A stretch of DNA of 64,000 bases from Cadophora sp. MPI-SDFR-AT-0126 (GCA_020747065.1 JAGMVK010000003.1:2790001-2854000), one strand, 5' to 3'. Shown: positions 24,177 to 35,929, counted from the first letter of the stretch. Notes: a model not told the origin generated them from the letters alone. Made by a program: numbers and translations.

Positions 24177-25745
24177 CTAGGGTAATTGATCTACACTCTC
24201 ACCATTCGTACCATTCCTCTGCTCTCCCTTCGTGTACTTCTCAATATCGACCTGCTCGACTTTACTGTTCCAGCCGAATGTGTCCTTGATCTTGCCGGCT
24301 TGAATGCCTTTTAGTGTTGTAAGGAGCTTAAGGCAGACTGGACCGGGCTCTTCTGAGTCCTCGGCAATGTAGCGTGATGTTTCGGAGCGGGAGTTGCGGG
24401 TTATGGATCTTTGGTGTGTTAAAATTGAAGTTCATTTTGAGGGAGAGGAGTCTGGAGAGGTGAGGGCAAAGGGTAGGGAAATGCACTTACTTGATAGGAA
24501 CGAGAGCAGCTGCTGTACCAGCAGCGAGGACTTCGGAGAAACTGGGTAGCTCTTCGTATTTGATCTGTGAAAGGAATTAGCGTTCGCAAAACCAAGTATT
24601 CAGCCATGCAATGCCTGGAACTAGAGACTGAATGCGACTTTCAAGGTCGACGATCCTTGCTATTACCCACTTTTGTGCGAGGCCGTGACTCAGCATCGTA
24701 TCTCACTCGAGACAGGCAAAGCGGAAGTGGCCCTCGATTTTCTCCCACCGGAAAGCTTCCTATCCTAATGCCCGCTTGCGCAATATCCTCACAAAGGCTA
24801 GGAAGAAGCTGACGGAAGCCAAGAAGTAAGTGGACAACTCACAGAACGTGTTTCCGTCTTCCACCCAAAACTCCTCGCAATCTCCAAGCAAGAATCCGAA
24901 GTGACACTCGCAATCACACACTTGCTATCCGGCGTAACCAGCGTGATATCATCTCCAGTTCCCTTCACACCAATAAATCCACTAGTAGAGAACTCGTCGA
25001 TTTCAGACCTGGTCTTGCTGTCCAAGTGCAATGTGATTCCGTAACCCTCATTCCGCGCCTTGTCACTCCACTTCAATACTGGCGCGTAGTTTCCTCCGAC
25101 TTTTGCGCTCCCTGTTCCATCTGGTGCCGCGCGGTCGAAATCCTCGAGAATGAGCGCCTTGACTGGGTGTACACCGTGGTAGACACCAACTGGGAGAACG
25201 TATACGCAGAAAGTGTATTCCTCCGGTGGGTTCAACCCCAATTGAGCACTCGAGCCAAAGATCAACGGACGGATATACATAGCAGCGCCAGTCTCATGTG
25301 GAGGGACATAAGCAGCGTTCAAAGAGACGGCTGCGTGTACGCATTCAGAGAAGACGGATTCGGGGACTGGAGGGATGGATACCATTGCCGCGGAGTGTGC
25401 GAGACGGGAGGCATTTCGATTCGGGCGAAAGATGGTGATTTCGTTATTGGGGGAGCGGAAGGCTTTCATTCCCTCATAGGCTTGCTGCCCGTAGTTGAGG
25501 GCCGGAGCCATGCCATGGAGGCGGAGAAAGGGATCCGTTATGAACTCGGGCTTGGACCAGACGCCAGTCTTGACGCTGTAGTGGGATTCGATGTGGCCAT
25601 TGACTGCTGGATGTTAGCAAGCGTAACAGAGGTTTAGGGAGAGGTGCAAAATGAGCGGTAGCGGTGTCTTCTGTTTACCTTCGCGGACGCGGAAACCAAT
25701 GTCACTCCAGTCAATTGTAGTTACTGGTGCTGGTGGGAATGTCAT
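24177..25745 (-). CDS. Branched-chain amino acid aminotransferase (PLP fold type IV)
   Basis: Transfers the amino group between leucine, isoleucine or valine and 2-oxoglutarate. Exons 25679-25745, 24843-25603, 24491-24564 and 24177-24408; 377 aa, stop TAG. Start MTFPPAPVTTIDWSDIGF is acidic rather than Arg-rich, so I see no mitochondrial presequence and expect a cytosolic enzyme. Motifs: LNYGQQAYEGMKAFR, FRPNRNASRLAHSAAM, YIRPLIFGS, and GSAKVGGNYAPVLKW, whose Lys is the expected PLP Schiff-base residue. After it comes LHLDSKTRSEIDEFSTSGFI, the form seen in fungal paralogues often linked to secondary metabolism, rather than the TEVGTMN form of the classic mitochondrial BCAT. The last exon ends NGTNGESVDQLP. 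No biosynthetic cluster is visible next to it. Confidence 0.92.
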
Positions 25746-26359
25746 TTTGGCGCCTGTCAGAAGTGAAGGTTGGAAAGAGTGAGAAGTAGTGGGAGTGGGA
25801 GAAGGAGAAGGAGAAGGAGGAGTTTTGAAAGTCAGAAGGCGGAGTGGAAGTGAGTAAGCTTGAGTTGTGAGTTTGTCCTAAAATGTTTTGGGACTTTGAA
25901 CTTGTGTTGCGGGATCGGAGCTGGTCAGCGGTGGCGGGGTATTTCCACTCCACTCCACTGTACGCACAAGGGTCCTGCTGTGCTTGGCTCACTGTGCCTT
26001 CGCCCCTGGCTGCAGATAGACAGCGGCCGACAGGGTTGCAGCGTACCATGTCCGTCCCCTCTGGTGTCCAGGTATTTTATTTGAGGGCAATGAAACGACA
26101 AATCAGGCAATTCGCATATGGAGATCTGATCGCACTCACTAACACCTTGACAATGGAATGATCTTTGCGCAAGTCTCTGGTTGACCATTTCTTTGTCGCA
26201 GAGACTTCTTGCACTTCTATTCTGCACTCCTTACTCTCATTGTTGATCCTCGAATCGCCGAGGTCAGCATTAAACTACTGCGGAACAATAAGCAGCCAGA
26301 TAGCCTCAAGATCAAACAACGACCTACACGATCCGCGACTATCCGCTCCGCACTTCAAC
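25746..26359. promoter_or_regulatory. Divergent promoter of the aminotransferase and ERV2
   Basis: 614 bp between two divergent start codons. A purine tract (GGGAGAAGGAGAAGGAGAAG, about 25797-25820) lies near the aminotransferase start, which on that gene's strand is the CT-rich leader usual in fungal promoters. Confidence 0.5.
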
Positions 26360-27060
26360 ATGCCTCGCCGGCAGCATATCACTCTGCTGACGATCCTCGG
26401 TGTATCCGCTTTCCTGGGGATATTCTTTGTGTCATTCTTCCGGGGAATCCCAGAGGGAGCCCGAAGTGCCGATTTCATACCTTCATACGCGGAACCTCTG
26501 AGTGGACATGTTGATGAAGGGTTATTACACACGGAGGCGAAAGCTCCCAAGCTCGAGAATGCCACATTGAAGTGCGTCCCTCTTGCTTTCCTGCCTCTAC
26601 AAAACATACTGACTGTCCTGCAGAGCAGAACTCGGGCACGCAGCCTGGAAAGTCCTCCACACAATGATGGCTAAGTTCCCCGACCAGCCCACTGAAGACG
26701 ACAGTGCAGCTCTGCAATCCTACATCCACCTCTTCGCACGCCTATATCCCTGTGGCGACTGTGCGCGGCATTTCCAAAAGATTCTCAAGAAATATCCGCC
26801 GCAGGTAGCGTCGAGATCTACAGCTGCGGCGTGGGCATGCCATGTGCATAATGAGGTCAACAAGAGATTGAAGAAAGAGATTTTTGATTGCTCAAATATT
26901 GGAGACTTCTATGATTGTGGATGTGCGGAGGATAAGCCGGTGAAGGGGAAGGATGGGTTTACAAAGTTGGAATTGGAGAAGGAGGGGTGAGTACTAAATG
27001 TTTACTTTTGGATATTTGGTTGATGCTAATTGGGGTGATAGGTTGACAAGAGGTGGGTGA
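26360..27060 (+). CDS. ERV2: ERV2-type FAD-linked sulfhydryl oxidase of the endoplasmic reticulum
   Basis: Makes disulfides for secretory protein folding by passing electrons from dithiols to oxygen through FAD. Exons 26360-26571, 26624-26986 and 27042-27060; introns 52 and 55 nt; 197 aa, the size of yeast Erv2 (196 aa). Residues about 6-27 form a signal anchor (HITLLTILGVSAFLGIFFVS). Catalytic core: LGHAAWKVLHTMMAKFP (FAD-binding Trp/His region), the redox pair in LYPCGDCARHF, and AWACHVHNEVNKRL (HxxHN region). The C-terminal shuttle cysteines are present as YDCGCAED, which separates Erv2 from Erv1. The last exon adds only GLTRGG. Diverges from the aminotransferase gene; proteasome gene follows downstream. 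Confidence 0.94.
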
Positions 27061-27553
27061 GGAGAAGGTTTAGCATTGTATATGAGCAAAGAGTGGCATT
27101 TTCATAGCATGGAGTCAAGGAATTGGGAAATTTCGAGTGCTTCACAAAAATGTAGAAGCAACGGGATTGCTTGTGTGTATTTAAACTGGTTCCGCTTCAA
27201 ATGATATCCATTGAACTTCCTAGGACGGCTCTCGTGAGATGTGAGGGAGGAGAATCGAGGGAGCTGGACTTGTACTCATTAAGATGGCTAGCACTTTGAT
27301 AAAAACATGACATGTCAAATTTCAGATCCATTACTTATAAGTACTTGAAAGTCCCAAACATGGGTTTCTGATCATGGGTGAGCCAGAGCGACGCTAGTCT
27401 TGTACCACGTGATCAGCCTCGCGCTTGAACTCGCGTCTGTTGCAACCTGGAGCTCTAAAGCTCCATCCAAACGTCAAATTGCTTGTGAACCATCTCTCTG
27501 CAACCAAACCTTACAACCTGTACCCATTTTCTCAAGATATCCGCATATTCAAG
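27061..27553. other. Intergenic stretch
   Basis: 0.5 kb between ERV2 and the proteasome gene. It contains GAGCCAGAGCGACGC-type GC patches near 27380 but no proteasome control element that I can identify with confidence. Confidence 0.4.
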
Positions 27554-28515
27554 ATGGAGTTCGGCACCTCAGGAAACCTGAATGAAGGTAGAATATACCC
27601 AGGGAGTTCTATTTGGGAATGCAATAGCTAAAAGAAGCTCTATCAGATGGAATTCATGTTGATATGGACCGCTTGAAGAAGGGCGAGGTCAAGTATGAAG
27701 CTTCCTCTCCACTTGGCAGATCAACACTGACAGTATTTACAGCTTAGGAACGTCAATGTAAGCTTCAGCTAGTTGTCAACATATCAAGACTACTGGGCTA
27801 ATTCGAATCAGCATGGCAATCAACTTCAAGGATGGTGTTATTCTAGGTCTGTTGTTCCACGATGAATCTTTGGTCTCAGAAACGAAGGCTGATGATAGTT
27901 GAATGCAGGCGCGGACAGTAGAACTACAACTGGATCGTACATCGCAAACCGAGTTACAGACAAGCTTACACAAGTCCACGATACCATCTGGTGCTGTCGA
28001 TCAGGTTCTGCTGCAGATACACAGGCTGTTGCGGATATCGTTCACTATCAGTTGGGAATGTATGGTATCCAGAACGGCAGACAGCCAACCACACAAACGG
28101 CGGCGGCGATGTTTCAGGAGTTGTGCTACGAGAACAAGGACAGATTGAGGTGAGGATTCAGCATGTATTTGCTATTCACTGGGCTAATGGGAATAGTGCT
28201 GGCTTGATCATTGCAGGTTGGGATGAGAGACACGGAGGCCAGGTCTACTCCATACCATTGGGAGGATCGTTACACAAGCAAGCCTATGCAATCGGCGGAT
28301 CAGGATCAACCTACATCTACGGATACTGCGACGCGAACTGGAAAGAGGGTATGGACGAGGAAGCCGCCGTGGAATTTGTCAAGGGCGCGTTACAAGAGGC
28401 GATGAAGTGGGATGGAAGCTCAGGTGGTGTTATCAGAATGGTGGTGCTGACTGCGAAGGGTGCAAACAGGCACTTGTATCTGCCAGATACGAATTATGCC
28501 GTTCGTCACCAATAG
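27554..28515 (+). CDS. PRE3: 20S proteasome subunit beta type-6 (beta-1, caspase-like)
   Basis: Catalytic beta-1 subunit that cleaves after acidic residues. Six exons: 27554-27587, 27638-27692, 27743-27757, 27812-27846, 27909-28149 and 28197-28515; introns 47-62 nt; 232 aa. The propeptide ends GEVNLG and is removed before Thr in LG-TSIMAI, the N-terminal nucleophile. Other active-site residues are seen in [20 protein letters not shown] (Asp17, Lys33 by family numbering) and [13 protein letters not shown] (Ser129 region). [15 protein letters not shown] and [15 protein letters not shown] are typical beta-1 stretches. Exon 3 is only 15 nt, and every splice junction is needed to keep the conserved frame. 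Identity certain. Confidence 0.95.
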
Positions 28516-30048
28516 GCAATTGTACAATAGAATGGAGCATTAATGGCATGGTGTTCTGGCAGGCCTCTCTTTTTTGCAGGGTTACAATGGCGGTCAACAA
28601 ACAGCGTCGACTACTACTCTCTGGAGAGCAGCGGTGAGCATGGAAAGAAGACATGGAGATCTTACCAAAGTGTCCGATTAGAAAAGCAAAATATACCGGC
28701 TTCACATCAAGCTTCCTTTCGCGAACGTGGGCCGGGGGTAATGGCACAAGCAATTATCGGCACGCATCTATTAAAGCATCGGTAACACAAATTCGGACTT
28801 GCATTGCTTGATCCACGCTCGGCTGGGCACGTTTTCTAGTGTCCTCCTCCCTCGTGTCAGTGTCCGAAGAGGCTGTTGGCGGAAACCCGACGGCTTGACT
28901 CGAAGTTTCTGTGTCGCCAATTGTTTGGCCCAATCATGCATGCAAGTGAGAGTTCTGCCAGATATGGTGCAGCATGAGGATGGGCTGGTCTGGCGATCAG
29001 AAAGAATGTCCGAGAATAAAATACCAGCTGGCTGTTTACCGGGAATTCGTAATTTATATATATAGTTTGTCTATCGCAACAAGTATGTTGACGACTTCAG
29101 AACAGCAGCCAGCTACGATTTATGTTTCATAGACCACTGTAAGATCAATCATTACTCAATCAGTAATCAAACTGCTCTCTATTCGCTTTGCTCATAGCAT
29201 CGCCACCACGTGGGCTCCACCGCTGATTCGTGCTCTTCGTCGTCATACAAGTACCCTGATCCTGATTTGGATCCCGTCGAACTGGTGGAAGCGGAAGCTC
29301 CTCAACGTGCTTGACTTGCTGGACCCTGTCCCGCGCTACGTCTCTTATTGTACGCCAGAAAGTGCCTTGCCTCGCCTCGCCTCATTCCACCCGTAGCCAG
29401 GCCAAAGAGACCGATCCAACAACATCACCACTGCACACTTACTTCTATTTCGTCCCTCACGATATCGACGACCACCGCAGAGACTCGACTTGCGCGTCTC
29501 CAGCAGCTGCATCGGCTCCAGATCTCTTGTTCAAACAGTTATAGGAATGCTGCAGGTAAGCTTCTTCCCGACTCTTCTCTGCCTGCGGTCCCCCGATAAG
29601 CCTTGCCCGGCGGTGGACCCCCACGACTATGAAGTAATTCACGCGATTTCGACATCTCTCTTTCCATGAGGCACCAGCTGCGCACCAGGCTGGTATGAAG
29701 GGCCCGGAATTGCATTTCTATCTCTATTCTACTCTTCTCTATGCTCCGCTGTCAAGTGAACCTGATCCGGTCTCTGGTGTAAACGCCTGCCCGTGGTTTG
29801 CGAGAGCCTCAACATTCATGGTAACATCTGATTGATCTCGAGTCCACCTTCCACAAACATCTCCACCACCGCGCATCTACGTTTCTGACGGCTGCCCGCC
29901 TCTGCTTCTCATGCCTTACTTCGTTCCTCACTGCGCCATTTACTCTTTTGTGGCAGATCATTTGCACACCGTTTGTTCGGTCATTCGACACCAGACTAAT
30001 TATCTCTCTGCCAGTACTTCACGCCGTTCATACGCACAGTAGGCTGAT
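28516..30048. other. Long intergenic stretch upstream of the cyclin gene
   Basis: 1.5 kb. The 3' half (about 29300-30048) is pyrimidine-rich with GCCTCGCCTCGCCTC repeats near 29370, as in a long promoter plus 5' leader. Short frames there do not look coding. A leader intron is possible but not proven. Confidence 0.45.
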
Positions 30049-31581
30049 ATGGCCGAGGTGATTAGTGATTTCGTATCAGACTCCTCGCGCTACCACCACG
30101 GCCATACGATGGTAGCTGGATCTGGTCAACAGCGATCTCCAGCAGAATCACCATACCGTCAACGTTCCCGATCCAGAGTCGAACCTCCTCCCTCTCCACG
30201 CCAGCGGCCTACCTCCGTAGCTGCTGGGACGCCTCCGCCGAGTTCATCCTCCAGACCCCTCCCTCAGCATATCGTTGAGGATACATCAGATCGGTCGACA
30301 AAAGCTGAACCACCGTCCCCTCCGCGGAGCTCCAGTCCCCCGCGTTCACAAACTAAGCAAAGGTTCACAAGTCAAAGGGACTTCCCAGAATCCTCTGCAC
30401 CATATAGCAGATCCCCAATCAAGACTAAGCCAAAAGTCGACCACAATTCTCCGCTACTATCCTCGCATTCGCCCATACAAAGATCCGCCAGGTCTCTGGA
30501 CGACGTGAAGAAGTATGGAGGAAATACGATCAAAGTCCGCGACCTGGCGCACATCCAAAGCTTTGCTACGGAGGAATTCCTGTCGTACAGAGGACAGTCG
30601 GGACGGCTACGGACAGCAGATGATCCGACCTTGAAGTACGAGATCAGTGGGATGCCCATAACGGATATCATTGAGATGGTAGCGGGGCTCCTTACCAAGA
30701 TCACCACCACGAATGACAGGCAGCACGATGCTTTGAACCGTCCGCTTCCCACAGGAGATACGGTGAGCTTGACTGGGTATTCTTCCAGTGTTCTGGCTTT
30801 CCACGGGAAGAATGTACCAAGCATCACCATTCTGAGCTATTTGAGCCGCATCCACAAGTACTGTCCGACCACGTACGAAGTCTTCCTCAGTCTACTGGTA
30901 TATTTCGACCGCATGACAGAGCGAGTCAACGCAGGGACAATCCAAGCCTTGAACCGGGATACCGTTGATCAGGACAGCTCTCCGCCATCTTCCGGATATT
31001 CCGCAGAAGGGTCGGATCTAGCAGACAGTCCGCCAGCGACAACCTCAAGGAGCGTTCCAGAGATGACAGCTGATCTCGAAAGAGCTCAGTATTCGCACGC
31101 ACCACCGCCCGAACAAAGCCCCACAACTGCCGCCTTCCCACTATCACACTTCTTTGTTGTTGACAGCTTCAATATCCACCGTTTGGTCATTGCAGGAGTT
31201 ACATGCGCTAGCAAGTTTTTCTCGGATGTGTTTTACACCAATTCTAGATACGCGAAGGTTTGTTTTCATTTTCTCTTCTGTAACGGTTCCACCAATACCG
31301 CTCTCGCTATTGAATGAAAGACGAAATGAAAAACTTGAATCAGGCCAATGTCTAACAGTCACCAGGTCGGCGGCCTTCCACTCCCTGAGCTCAACCATCT
31401 TGAACTCCAGTTCCTCCTACTGAACGATTTCCGCCTCTCAGTACCCGTGGAAGAGCTTGAGGCCTATGGCACGATGCTAGTTGAATTCTACGCACGTGAA
31501 GTCATCACCCAGCGTCAAGGGCAAATCCCCCTCGATATGGCATACCCTGATGATAACAGCTCAGCTCCGGCATCTCCTTAA
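30049..31581 (+). CDS. PHO80-like cyclin (PREG type)
   Basis: Partner of a PHO85-type cyclin-dependent kinase; in yeast and Neurospora (PREG) such a cyclin represses the phosphate-starvation response. Exons 30049-31257 and 31366-31581, one 108-nt intron (GTTTGT...CACCAG), phase 0; 474 aa. Residues 1-160 are disordered, rich in Ser/Pro/Arg. From about 195 the cyclin box follows: DIIEMVAGLLTKITTTND, AFHGKNVPSITILSYLSRIH, KYCPTTYEVFLSLLVYFDRM, an 80-residue Ser/Pro insert, then FVVDSFNIHRLVIAGVTCAS, KFFSDVFYTNSRYAK-VGGL, LELQFLLLNDFRLSV. Both the long head and the insert are usual for the filamentous-fungal PREG group. The choice PREG versus PCL7-like is not certain. Confidence 0.9.
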
Positions 31582-33320
31582 ATGAGGGTGGACATTGTTC
31601 TCCTGTGAAATATCCAGGGATGGCTTCAGTTTTCTGGACTCTGATGAGAACACGTGAACTGGTTACGTACTGAGAATTGGACAATGCTGAATGAGAATGG
31701 AATCTTTTACGACCTACAGCTTACAACATACTACATCAATACCTTTCTTCTTCTTTTCTTCCATGCGAACATAGATTTTGCCCGACTGGACTGGGCTGGG
31801 CTGGGATTGGCACTTTGGGAGCGAGCGACTTTTATAAATGGATTGAGTCGAAGGGCTGCAACGGACTGTGAGACTCACTACTTACGGACATGACTTTTAT
31901 GATGGCTTTGGTTTGGGGTCGGACGGGTTAGGCGGTAGGCGAGGCTTTGTTTTAGTGGAGGCTGGGGCAAGGATGGGCAGTCAAGGGGACGGGAGGACAG
32001 GGCGGTAGAGCAGAGTTAGGAAACTCAAGGAGAGTATTCGATACCCTCTTGGCTATGGCTATTTGTCTTGATTTCGCTGAAATGGTTTCGGGTGGGTCAA
32101 CTCGTGGAAGATGGTCGGGGCGGGTGGCAAGGCGGGCACGGGGCAAGGCGGGAATGGTTTCCTATAGCTATCTGATAGGATGGATCCCTTGCATGCAGTG
32201 AGAGAGAGAGAGCTGTGCTGTGGCGGGGCGTTGCATGGATTGGTGTTAGAGGTGTGGTGATTGAATTGAAGCGAATTTTGATGAAGAAGTCTGTGTCACC
32301 TCCTCAAAATTCCGTTCGCTCTTTCTCCTATGGGTGCTGTGAATGGGAATGTGCGTGTGCGTGTAAGTGTGTGTGCCTTCTCCGAGCTTTATGCTGTCCG
32401 TTTTACTGCGTGAAATTTGTCAGGTGCTTGAGAATACATAAATATGGTAGGTACGTCTTAGGAGAGACAGAGGCGTTTTTGATGTAGGTTTGCTAGCTTG
32501 GCACTTGACGATGGGAGGGGGGTTGTTGGGTTGTTGGGTTGTTGGGTTGTTGGGATCTTGATCTTCCTGGAGGATGAGGAGAAGTAATACAAGGGGGGAG
32601 GAAGAGAAGGAGGAGGTGGTGGATCGTGTGATTTGGTGAGGGTGGAAGAGGAAGAGGGGAATCACGTGGAGAAGGGAGGTTGTGTTTGTTTAGCTTGTCA
32701 ATAAGGGGGTGGTGTGGCCTTCATGGTTGTGGTGAGGCCATATTGGTTGTATTGTTTTGGTCACGTTTGAGACACTGTTGGAGATGCTGACTGTTTCCTG
32801 TGCGGCATAGGTAAAGTTCATGTGAAGTGGTGCAAGTAGGATTCAGTGGAATATAAATGAAAGTGGGATAGTTAATGCTTGAAGTCGGTAGCTCGGGCAC
32901 AAACCCGTGTTTTGAGAGTTTCGAAGATTGATTGTTGGAGGCTAGCTGCGAGTTAAGAAATTTGGGATCATGAGATGTCGAGATGCGGTGAGGATAACTC
33001 ATATAATGGCGGAGTACTATGCTCTAAATAGAGATAGGATACAGAAAAGGAGAGGCTAGTGACACGATTAGTGCAGCTAGTCTTCCAAAATATGCGACTG
33101 GGCTGGATTGATAGAAAGCGGGGGAAAGCCAAGAAGTTTTCGAATCAGGGGATCATGCAAATTGTTTTAGATTCGTAATCGTGCTGAGTAGATACTTCAA
33201 TTACCTATAACTTGTACTACAGAAGTCTTCAAAGGTTTGCTCCATACACTTTTGACCACACCACTTTTGAAGGAGAAGCAATCTTGCCTGAAGGCTAGCT
33301 ACCACTCTGTTCTTCCTCGA
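31582..33320. other. Long gene-free stretch, G-rich on the plus strand
   Basis: 1.7 kb between the 3' ends of the cyclin gene and BTB-D. It is strongly G/A-rich around 31900-32700 with short repeats, including the G-quadruplex-like tract listed separately. No supported gene. Confidence 0.5.
32513..32554 (+). repeat. Octamer repeat GGGTTGTT with G-quadruplex pattern
   Basis: Six G's (32517-32522) are followed by four copies of TTGTTGGG. Five runs of at least three G's separated by identical 5-nt loops satisfy the common G-quadruplex rule. Not in a gene. Confidence 0.9.
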
Positions 33321-34370
33321 TCAAACATCCTCTAAGAATGAACTCATCTTGCCCTTCTCATTCTCCTCTGGCTCCAAGATGCATAGATCACCCCACTTGT
33401 GGCAGTGGAAAAAGCACGGAGACCCATCTTCAAGGAACGCTTTACGGCGAATGCTGAGGTCCCCTAGATGCAAGCAGATTTGCAGTTCGTGCTCGAGCAC
33501 CCTCAAAAGTCCCTTGAACAGTTTAAAGCTCGCCTGTCCGAGGTCCCACATAAGTCTCTCGTCATTATCACCAATCTTTCTGATTTTTAAGCCACCCTGG
33601 CCGAATTTGATTGACCTCAAAACCATTCCGTGTACGATAATGTAGACGCAGAAGAGCTTCAGACCTCCGCGCAAATCTTCAGTGGATGTCCAGACTTTCG
33701 CCGTGAATGGGATGAAATGTTTATCGACCAGCGAGAAGTTCAGTGTCATGGTCTGGATCGTATTCATGATCTTGTCTTTTAGCGTCGTTAGGCAGATCTT
33801 GTGGGCGAATATGTAGGCATCAGCCAAGTTGTTGAGATGAGACTGAGTATTCTCGATGGGGAGTTCCTTTCTGTAAAGCCAGTGAACGAACAGTCCCACA
33901 GCGTCCTGGTTGTCATCAGATAGGTACATGACTCCCTCAGCCCCCTCCTTGAAGCTCGAGTTGAAAGCTTTGTCGAAGTAATCCACGGACTGACAGATCA
34001 ACTTCTTGTGTACGAGGAACGCTTTTCGCTTTGGACCGACATGTAGCGTCACTGTTTCTTCGCCCAAGCTGGTTGTACTCGGTCAGCATCTTGACTATGG
34101 TAGGATTATCTGTTGGCAGGGTGACTTACTCTCCCAGGAAGAGCTTGTGGACAGTAGGTGAGGGATTCTATCTGGTGACCTGCGAGGCTTCAGCCTGAGA
34201 GGGACGTTAGCCAAAGTCTAGCATCTAAGGAGATCGAGTTTACGGGTGTGTTTGGCTGTTGCTTCTCACTGCCCTGGGCTAAGACCTTTTGGTCAGAGAC
34301 CTAGTACATGTCGCGTCAGCTTTGCTAAGGATTTTCTGACGCTTAGACGGGTGTTTACATCTGCTGACAT
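33321..34370 (-). CDS. BTB/POZ domain protein D
   Basis: The main exon 33321-34068 is secure. Model upstream: exon 34130-34167 (NPSPTVHKLFLG) and a tentative exon 34308-34370 starting MSADVNTRLSVRKS; 282 aa. The intron before the BTB strand (GTAAGT...ACCAG, phase 2) matches the paralogues: FLG-D-LGEETVTLHVGPKRK. BTB core: FLVHKKLICQSVDYFDKAF, MYLSDDNQDAVGLFVHWLYR, AYIFAHKICLTTLKDKIM. Tail motif CFFHCHKWGDLCIL. The 5' end is uncertain: reading exon 2 further back meets TAG at 34168-34170, which the proposed acceptor AGATAG would remove. MSADV at the start resembles MSTDV of BTB-E. Confidence 0.75.
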
Positions 34371-34881
34371 CTTGATTCCAGTGCTCGGTATGGGGTGGTG
34401 TTGTTGTCAAGTCGGAATATCTGAGGAAACTTTTGGGAGAGAAGCTGAATGCAGGTCGACGAGATTAGAGGTGAAGTCAACGACGGAAGGAGCCAAAATG
34501 GACCGGACCAAGGCATCGCCTCGACGCGAGTTTCAATGTCCCTAGGAGCTAAGTGACCTGGCGACTTGAGACCTTGAGTCAGAATAATGCGTTGAGAAAT
34601 TCGAACAATGATGACATCGCTCAGTCTCAATTGTGTACTTCATGTGTCCCAAGTTTTATCATTGCGTCTTCTCAATCGTCCAGTGCGATCTCTGTTGCAA
34701 GTTCTAATATACAGATACGAGTATCTCATCCACATACAAAATGACCGGTAGCTTTGGACTCATCTGTAAGTTCTTGCAAGGTCCCTTCCAACAGTCAAAG
34801 ACATGCCCAGTAAATATCAAAATTCTGCTTCAAGTCTCCGCGACTGAAACCCTGGACGATCTTATTTTGTGTTATCAAAGC
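34371..34881. other. Intergenic stretch between BTB-D and BTB-E
   Basis: 0.5 kb, BTB-D promoter and BTB-E 3' flank. Nothing recognised. Confidence 0.5.
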
Positions 34882-35929
34882 TCAGACTACTTCTGAGACT
34901 TCGTCGTTGAGAAATTCCATCTCATCAAATGCTGCATCCTTAGCTCGACAATCCAAAAGATCATCGTGGCAATGAGAAAAGCATCGATTGCCCTTCCGGG
35001 ACTCCTTCCTCACACGTGGATTCCAGCAATTATCATTTTTGATCCCAGCAGCCGTCAAAAATTCCAATCTCGAGAGAAAGTAATGAAACAGGTCAAAGTT
35101 GTCTCTGCACATGGTCCACACGTTCTTCATGTCGTCTTTCTTGACTGAGATTCTCGTGCGATCCGTGTTCTCCTTGCCGTGTTGCTCGATGAAAGAGTCC
35201 ACGACCACGCAGACACAGAACTTGGTAAGTCCTTGATGCGGTAGATTGTATTTGGACATCTTTTCGAGAAGCGGGAAGAATATCTCGTGTCCCAGTGTGT
35301 GCTTCCTGGATATGTCCTGGATCGGGTCCATGATGGCGTCTTGAAAGGATACCATGCAGATCTTATCTGCTAAGATATATGCATCCACCAACTTATAGAG
35401 GTTACTTTGGCTATTGACTTCGTCGATCGTCGATCGGTAGAGCCAGTTGACAAATATGGCGAATGCGTCGGGGCTCTCCTCGGCGAGGTACATGGAATCC
35501 TGAATTTGACATGTCGATATTCCTTCACAATGCAGTATTCCAACCGGTGTCAGAAGGTGATCTTTCTCTGACAAATTTCCCATGTCGAAAATAAAATCCC
35601 TGCAAAAGAGAGAACTGACTTCTTGGGCTTCCTGAAAGCCGGAGTTAAAAGCCTTGCCGAAGAAGTCTGAGCTCTTGCATAGAAGCTTCTTGTGAAGTAG
35701 AAACCCTTTACGGCAAGGGCCAACGTAAATGGTGACGAGCTCGTTATCAAGAGAACTATAACGGTATTAGCTGCAGAGTGACTGGTCTTACTTTCCGATA
35801 AATGTGGCACGAGGGATAGGAGCCGTCTTGGCGATTTTTCGAGATTTCGGCCTGTAGATAGGATCAGCTGAAGTGCCCAAATTCGTACTGGGGACTCGGT
35901 CGGCGACCGAAGCGTACGTCAGTGGACAT
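34882..35929 (-). CDS. BTB/POZ domain protein E
   Basis: Model of four exons: 35889-35929 (MSTDVRFGRRPSPQ), 35792-35851, 35620-35755 and 34882-35499; 284 aa. The intron before the BTB strand is phase 2 (FIGK/N-SLDNELVTIYVGPCRK). BTB core: FLLHKKLLCKSSDFFGKAF, then after an intron MYLAEESPDAFAIFVNWLYR, AYILADKICMVSFQDAIMD. The tail is CFSHCHDDLLDC, a variant with Ser in place of Phe. Odd: the third intron (35500-35619; donor GTCAGT, branch TTCTGAC) is exactly 120 nt and has no stop in frame, so retaining it would only insert 40 residues in the BTB fold. I treat it as an intron because all paralogues lack those residues. Confidence 0.8.

Noticed and set aside
24177..25745. Secondary-metabolite cluster around the aminotransferase
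   Set aside because: Neighbours are ERV2, proteasome and DUF7580 genes; no polyketide synthase, peptide synthetase or P450 is present.
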